DNA from: Watersipora subatra
Taxonomy: Eukaryota; Bryozoa; Gymnolaemata; Cheilostomatida; Watersiporidae
Assembly (NCBI RefSeq): GCF_963576615.1
Contig: NC_088709.1
Span: 20,911,243 to 20,975,242, forward strand
Direction: 5' to 3'
Length of the DNA: 64,000 nucleotides
Positions 59,803 to 64,000 of the stretch are shown in pieces. How positions within the stretch are numbered: the stretch's first letter is position 1; each line of letters opens with the position of its first letter. The notes beneath the pieces were generated by a model. That model did not search any database, was not told the origin of the DNA, and saw only the letters and a program-made list of their open reading frames with translations. A program made the translations under genes and the position numbers.

Positions 59803-60005
59803 CATATAAGTTTTACATATTTTCAATAAAGTATGCAGTCTCAGATGCACAAACTATGGAAAAATTGAGCAGTTTTTAGTGCTAAGTCAATAGGAGTTAA
59901 TAGATCAGCTGATTCGCTTTGCACATCACCATGACGTTGCGTCATGCTAATTATAGGCCTCACTTGTTTTGATTATTCGCATATCTAGGGTTTACTATAT
60001 CTATG

Positions 60006-60610
60006 GTGTTGATTCATAGTGAGATCAATTTACCGCAACAAAATTATTGCTATCAAATAGTATGCTAAAAAGCTGGAAATTTATAAGGTGTATAACAATA
60101 ATCTATAAAATAAAGTAGACACCCTTATAACTTATACATCTTAAAACGCCAATTGCAGATAACGTGAAGGAACTATGTGAAGTTTTTGCTTCCAACCATT
60201 TAAAAAAATCCATATAACAAAAAACTTGCAATGATACTACAGCTTGTGTCCTGTTTTGCAATTTTTAGCTTTCATTTTTTTCCATTCTAAATCTGAAGCC
60301 ATTTTTTTAATATTTACATGTATATTTAACAATTTTATATAAAAACTCGTCGCATTCATTGATGTGTTTGGTACAATTTGCAGCCAAGACTAGCTTTTTA
60401 TTTGCAATAGAAATTGAGTTACGTGCATTGATTTGTTGTTAGATCAATTTACCGCCACAAAATTACTGCTATCAAATAATATGCTAAAAAGCTGCAAATG
60501 TAAAAGGTGTATAACAATAATCTATGAAATAAAGTTGACGCTCTTATAACGTATACCTCATACAATGTCAATTGCAGATAACGTGATACTGTGTTACAAC
60601 GTCTTAACAA
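60006..60610. repeat. Tandem copies of 'CCGTMAAACCTCT' interior fragment
   Basis: 60006-60220 completes the copy interrupted by the P element; 60224-60610 is a second tandem copy (shared tatgctaaaaagctg and aaggtgtataacaataatct). Confidence 0.65.
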
Positions 60611-60735
60611 GAATGAATTATGTGAAGTTTTCGTTTCCTAACAAGCAAAAGAGTTCATATAACAAAAAGTGTGAAATTTGGCGAGCTCTCAAAATCAATT
60701 TGAATATTACTCACTTTTACCACACTTATATTCAT

Positions 60736-61480
60736 GTTCTCAACAACTAGGTTATCTATAAACAAGTATTCTATTGTTTTTCCACATTTAAAGCATAGCA
60801 CTGTTGCTTAATTTATATATGAAACATACTTCTGTGATACCTCTGATAAAAGTATATAATACTATCAGTACGAAGATAATGGCACAAACACATTTCTAAA
60901 CTTCAGAGCGTGAGCCCAGGTCTCTTCAAAACAGAAAGTTGAACAATGACAAGGCAAGTAGTTTTTTCTTTGCTTTTAATGATATTGTGGAATGTTGTAT
61001 CAGTTTGTATTAATTCCCATTAGATTTTAGCACTACTCTCTGCACGTCTAGAGTAAATAGTACTTCATTCATTCGATCATAATTAATTGTGCTTGACCAA
61101 CCAAATATACACATTCTTCTGAAAATGGTTTCTCTTATTTGTAAAAGCTGGCTGCTAAGATTGAAACCTGAGAATGTCAAGTTGATGTTGGGGATAGTCA
61201 TGGACTTATAGTAGGCTACAGAAAACCACTGCAGCAGCAGGCCCTTAATCTCAGCATTCACTCTGTAGAACCATATTACATAACCATCTCAAACCACACA
61301 GTGAAAAGTAAAAATTTATTATTTTTTATATTTTTAAAATGTCTCTTTGTTAGTTGGGTGTGATATTCTCTACTCTCAATAATGCGAATACATATGGCAG
61401 CTTGTTAAAATCATTATGAAAGCCTGATATTAGATTTATTATTTAACAATAAAGTGTACAAGACAAACACCAAATGCATA
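60736..61480. repeat. Direct duplication, copy 2 (partner 54591-55329)
   Basis: See partner. Here it lies only about 40 bp before the second copy of the window-start segment. Confidence 0.88.
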
Positions 61481-61719
61481 GTATTTTCACCACTCTCATA
61501 GTATTTTTGCGATAGAAAACCGATGCGTGTATAAAGCTATAGCTGTTATATATACAACTTTTGTGACATTCTAGCTCATCGTGATAGATCGTCAAATGTG
61601 TCAACAAAACAGAGAGCAGCAGCTGCGCAATCGCTCCCAAATACAACAGCAATTGATTGGTTACAGCCTCGTTTCACCAATCTAAAGGTGACGAGGTACA
61701 ACATCGTCAAAAGTACTCT

Positions 61720-62060
61720 TTTAGTCTAAACTTGACCCCTGGATACAGATAGACAAAGAACAGGTGGTACTGGTTTTTATAGCAAAACTATTATGTTTTT
61801 TGGCTTTATTGAATATGTATAAAATATTTGCTATTAGTTTTACTTCACAGAATAGAATTGACTGTTTAGAAACAAGCGTCGGTTCACCAATCTGAATGTT
61901 CTCTTTTATCATAAACTTGACTCCTGGATACAGATAAACAAAAAACAGGTAGTACTGGCTTTTATAGTAAAACTATTATGTTTTTTGGCTTTATTGCATA
62001 CATATAAAATATTTGCTGCTAGTTTTACTTCACGGAATAGAATTGACTGTTTAGAAACAA
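61720..62060. repeat. Tandem duplication of about 195 bp inside copy 2
   Basis: Two units containing ggatacagata, actattatgttttttggct and gaatagaattgactgttta; copy 1 of the segment has the unit once (about 240-400). Confidence 0.85.
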
Positions 62061-62984
62061 TAAGCAAATCAATGTAAATAGACGTCGAAGATGTGCGCTT
62101 ACCATCAACTTATTGTTAAGTTTACCACAACCATGATCTAAAAACCTGTAAGATTGATTAGAACGATATAACAAGATATATAAGGAGAGTCAAGTCGAGT
62201 TTTTTTCCTATTTGCATAGCTGAAAGGGTGAAGTTGGAAAGATCTTGGAAAAGATTAGGCAATTTACATGTATTTTAATGATCATATAACGTAGATTCCC
62301 TGCAATGTTAACGTTCCTGGAATGGATTATTTATGCTGTAGGAATGTCTACTGCCCTATAAATATATATCCATAAAAAAGTGGCATAAACAAACCATACT
62401 TAAAATACATGCATGCAGAAACAAAAACTATGTTTTGTAGGCCACTACTGTTATGTAGATAGCGGTATATTCATTATATTACCTTTTACTATAATCACAT
62501 CTTGTAAGAAATACAATGTATTTGTTAGTTACTATTTGATTAAATAGCCAATTAATAGTAACTATTAAATCAGAGCAGACAACTCTGGTTTTGGAGGTTG
62601 AAATAGCTCTATTGATTTAAGTGTCTTTCTATATGAAGCTAATGCCAAAATAGGTACAAATAAACTTTTATTATCTTAAAAGATAATAAAAGTTATTATA
62701 CTTTAAAATAAATAAAATATATTAATCTTTTATCTATTATGAAGGATAAGAAATGAAAAACTATATATTATAGTTAGTTTTTAATAGGTAAAGCCAAGGC
62801 AGAAAGACCAAGAATCTCTAGATATAATCAGACAATTTCTGACCATTAAATAAGAGAAGATAACTGTGGTTGTGAAGGTTGAGGTAGCTCTATTGATTTT
62901 TAGTGTCTCTCTGCATGAGACCAATTCGGAAGGACAAAGAATCTCTATATAGTCAAATGTATTGAGTTTTTAGTCTTTATCGTA

Positions 62985-63304
62985 GTAAGAGCTGTGCCCC
63001 CTGTCCTTGTGTAGCCACGGGTGGTTGTTGGGGAAAAAGTGTACTACAGTAAGAACTGTATCCCCTGTTCTTGTGTAGCCACGAGTGGTTGTTGGGGAAA
63101 AAGTGTACTGCGGTAAGAGCTGTGTCCCCTATCCTTGTGTAGCCACGAGTGGTTGTTGGGGAAAAAGTGTTCTACGGTAACAGCTGTGTCCCCTGACCTT
63201 GTGTAGCCACAAGTGGTTGTTGGGGAACAAGTGTACTTCTGTAAAAGCTGTGTCCCCTGTTCTTGTGTAGCCACTAGTGGTTGTTGGGGAAAAAGTGTAC
63301 TACA
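62985..63304. repeat. 64-bp minisatellite, five units
   Basis: Each unit reads gtaagagctgtgtcccc..., with cttgtgtagccac and ggtggttgttgggg. Copy 1 at 1180-1240 has a single unit. The unit is not a multiple of three; the open minus-strand reading at 63044-63274 is incidental. Confidence 0.93.
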
Positions 63305-64000
63305 AGAGATTCCACCTCAGACAATAAGCAAAGCAGTCAAGTATGCCACCACCCACAGCAGTCACAACCTAGTTGAATAATCAATTAATTATCCCAACCT
63401 CAAATCCTGTCTGCAGAACAATTGATGGACAGACAGACACTGCTCTTATGATAGTGGGTATATTTCTGTTTTATTTTATTCTAGACATATATGTTGGTTT
63501 TACTTTTTCTCTGCAGCATAAGCTTTCCTTTTTCGAAGAAAAAAAATTATTAATTTAATTTTACCTTGAAGCTTTGGGTTTCACTCAACTTGTGTAAACT
63601 TACCATAATCAACAACCCAAAACCGGGTGAAAATGGAGAGAAAAATGAAAAAGTTTTTAATACAAACCAACAATACCATAGTTTCTGTTCAGTCATTAAA
63701 ACTCCTGTTTAGTATTTTCTATTTGAAGGGTGAAAAAGGTGAGCTTGAGACTACCTTGGAACAGATTTGGCAATTCACCTGAGTTTGTCGTTTGTATAGC
63801 ATAAAAGCCCTACAACATAAACGTCCTTCAAATAGATCATTTATGCAGCAGGACAGTTCAAAATAGTTGCAAATGATATACCAGCCTGTTTAAAACACAG
63901 AGTGACTAAATGAAAGTTTTATAGTAGTAAAGGGTTTTACGCCAGAAACTAAGTTCAAGGTGATAATGCTGGGTAATATTCCTTTTAACAGTACAAAGGA

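Larger units (their letters stand above)
57594..60005 (+). mobile_element. P-element-type (THAP9-like) transposon with nested Tigger derivative
   Basis: The ends CATAGATATAGTAAACCC and GGGTTTACTATATCTATG are perfect inverse complements; inverted similarity extends about 130 bp. The 8-bp duplication GTGTTGAT is perfect on both sides (57586-57593 and 60006-60013), as expected for P elements. The uninterrupted target is visible in the neighbouring tandem copy near 60430. A transposase remnant lies at about 57850-58550, and a Tigger derivative is nested at 58954-59802. Confidence 0.9.
61523..64000. repeat. Segmental duplication, copy 2 (partner 1-1941)
   Basis: Direct copy of 1-1941, longer because of two internal expansions: a roughly 200-bp tandem duplication (about 61720-62060) and a five-unit 64-bp array (62985-63304). 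Truncated by the window end. No gene recognised. Confidence 0.87.

Noticed and set aside
62985..63304. CRISPR-like array (regular 64-bp units)
   Set aside because: Units are uniform tandem copies without repeat/spacer alternation, in a eukaryotic context.

Overview
The window is AT-rich, intron-containing animal DNA. Everything recognisable in it is eukaryotic: a multi-exon C2H2 zinc-finger gene with GT/AG introns, a Ty3/gypsy LTR retrotransposon, and DNA transposons of the pogo/Tigger, PIF/Harbinger, piggyBac, P/THAP9-like, hAT-like and one unassigned type. No bacterial operons, rRNA, intact tRNA or CRISPR arrays were seen. An invertebrate metazoan is the best guess. The phylum cannot be fixed from the sequence alone.

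Layout. 1-1.94 kb and 61.5-64 kb are two direct copies of one segment. 2.54-3.84 kb is a hAT-like element with target-site duplications (TSDs). 3.93-13.92 kb is a decayed Tigger-type element holding two later insertions: a 3.5-kb fold-back element whose long arms each carry the same splice-ready exon, and a young gypsy element with near-identical 149-bp LTRs. 14.6-20.3 kb has no gene, only repeat relics. 20.30-23.36 kb is a DNA transposon bounded by inverted repeats and a 4-bp duplication; it encodes a broken protein with the conserved H-A-D-N-F-A-G-Q-N-K-N block of an uncharacterised family.

25.3-44.0 kb is the one convincing host gene. It has six coding exons with every intron in phase 1, short N-terminal modules containing SUMO-type motifs, and a last exon with 10 canonical C2H2 fingers plus one degenerate finger. 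Its introns are full of transposons: a Tigger with a nearly complete transposase, two copies of a CCGTMAAACCTCT-ended family, and a 9.2-kb Harbinger that itself hosts a piggyBac and two short inverted-repeat elements.

44-54.5 kb holds simple repeats, a 3.7-kb long inverted repeat and an inverted copy of a repeat also found at 32.6 kb. 54.6-61.5 kb holds a 0.74-kb direct duplication, a small inverted-repeat element, and a P-type transposon with a perfect 8-bp duplication that carries a nested Tigger derivative.

Apart from the zinc-finger gene, nearly all coding signal belongs to mobile elements, most of them inactivated. Several inactivating stops are TGA where the family is expected to have arginine, which suggests CGA to TGA decay. 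Nesting gives a relative order of insertion at several loci. Boundaries stated to the base rest on inverted repeats and target duplications read directly; other boundaries are approximate.
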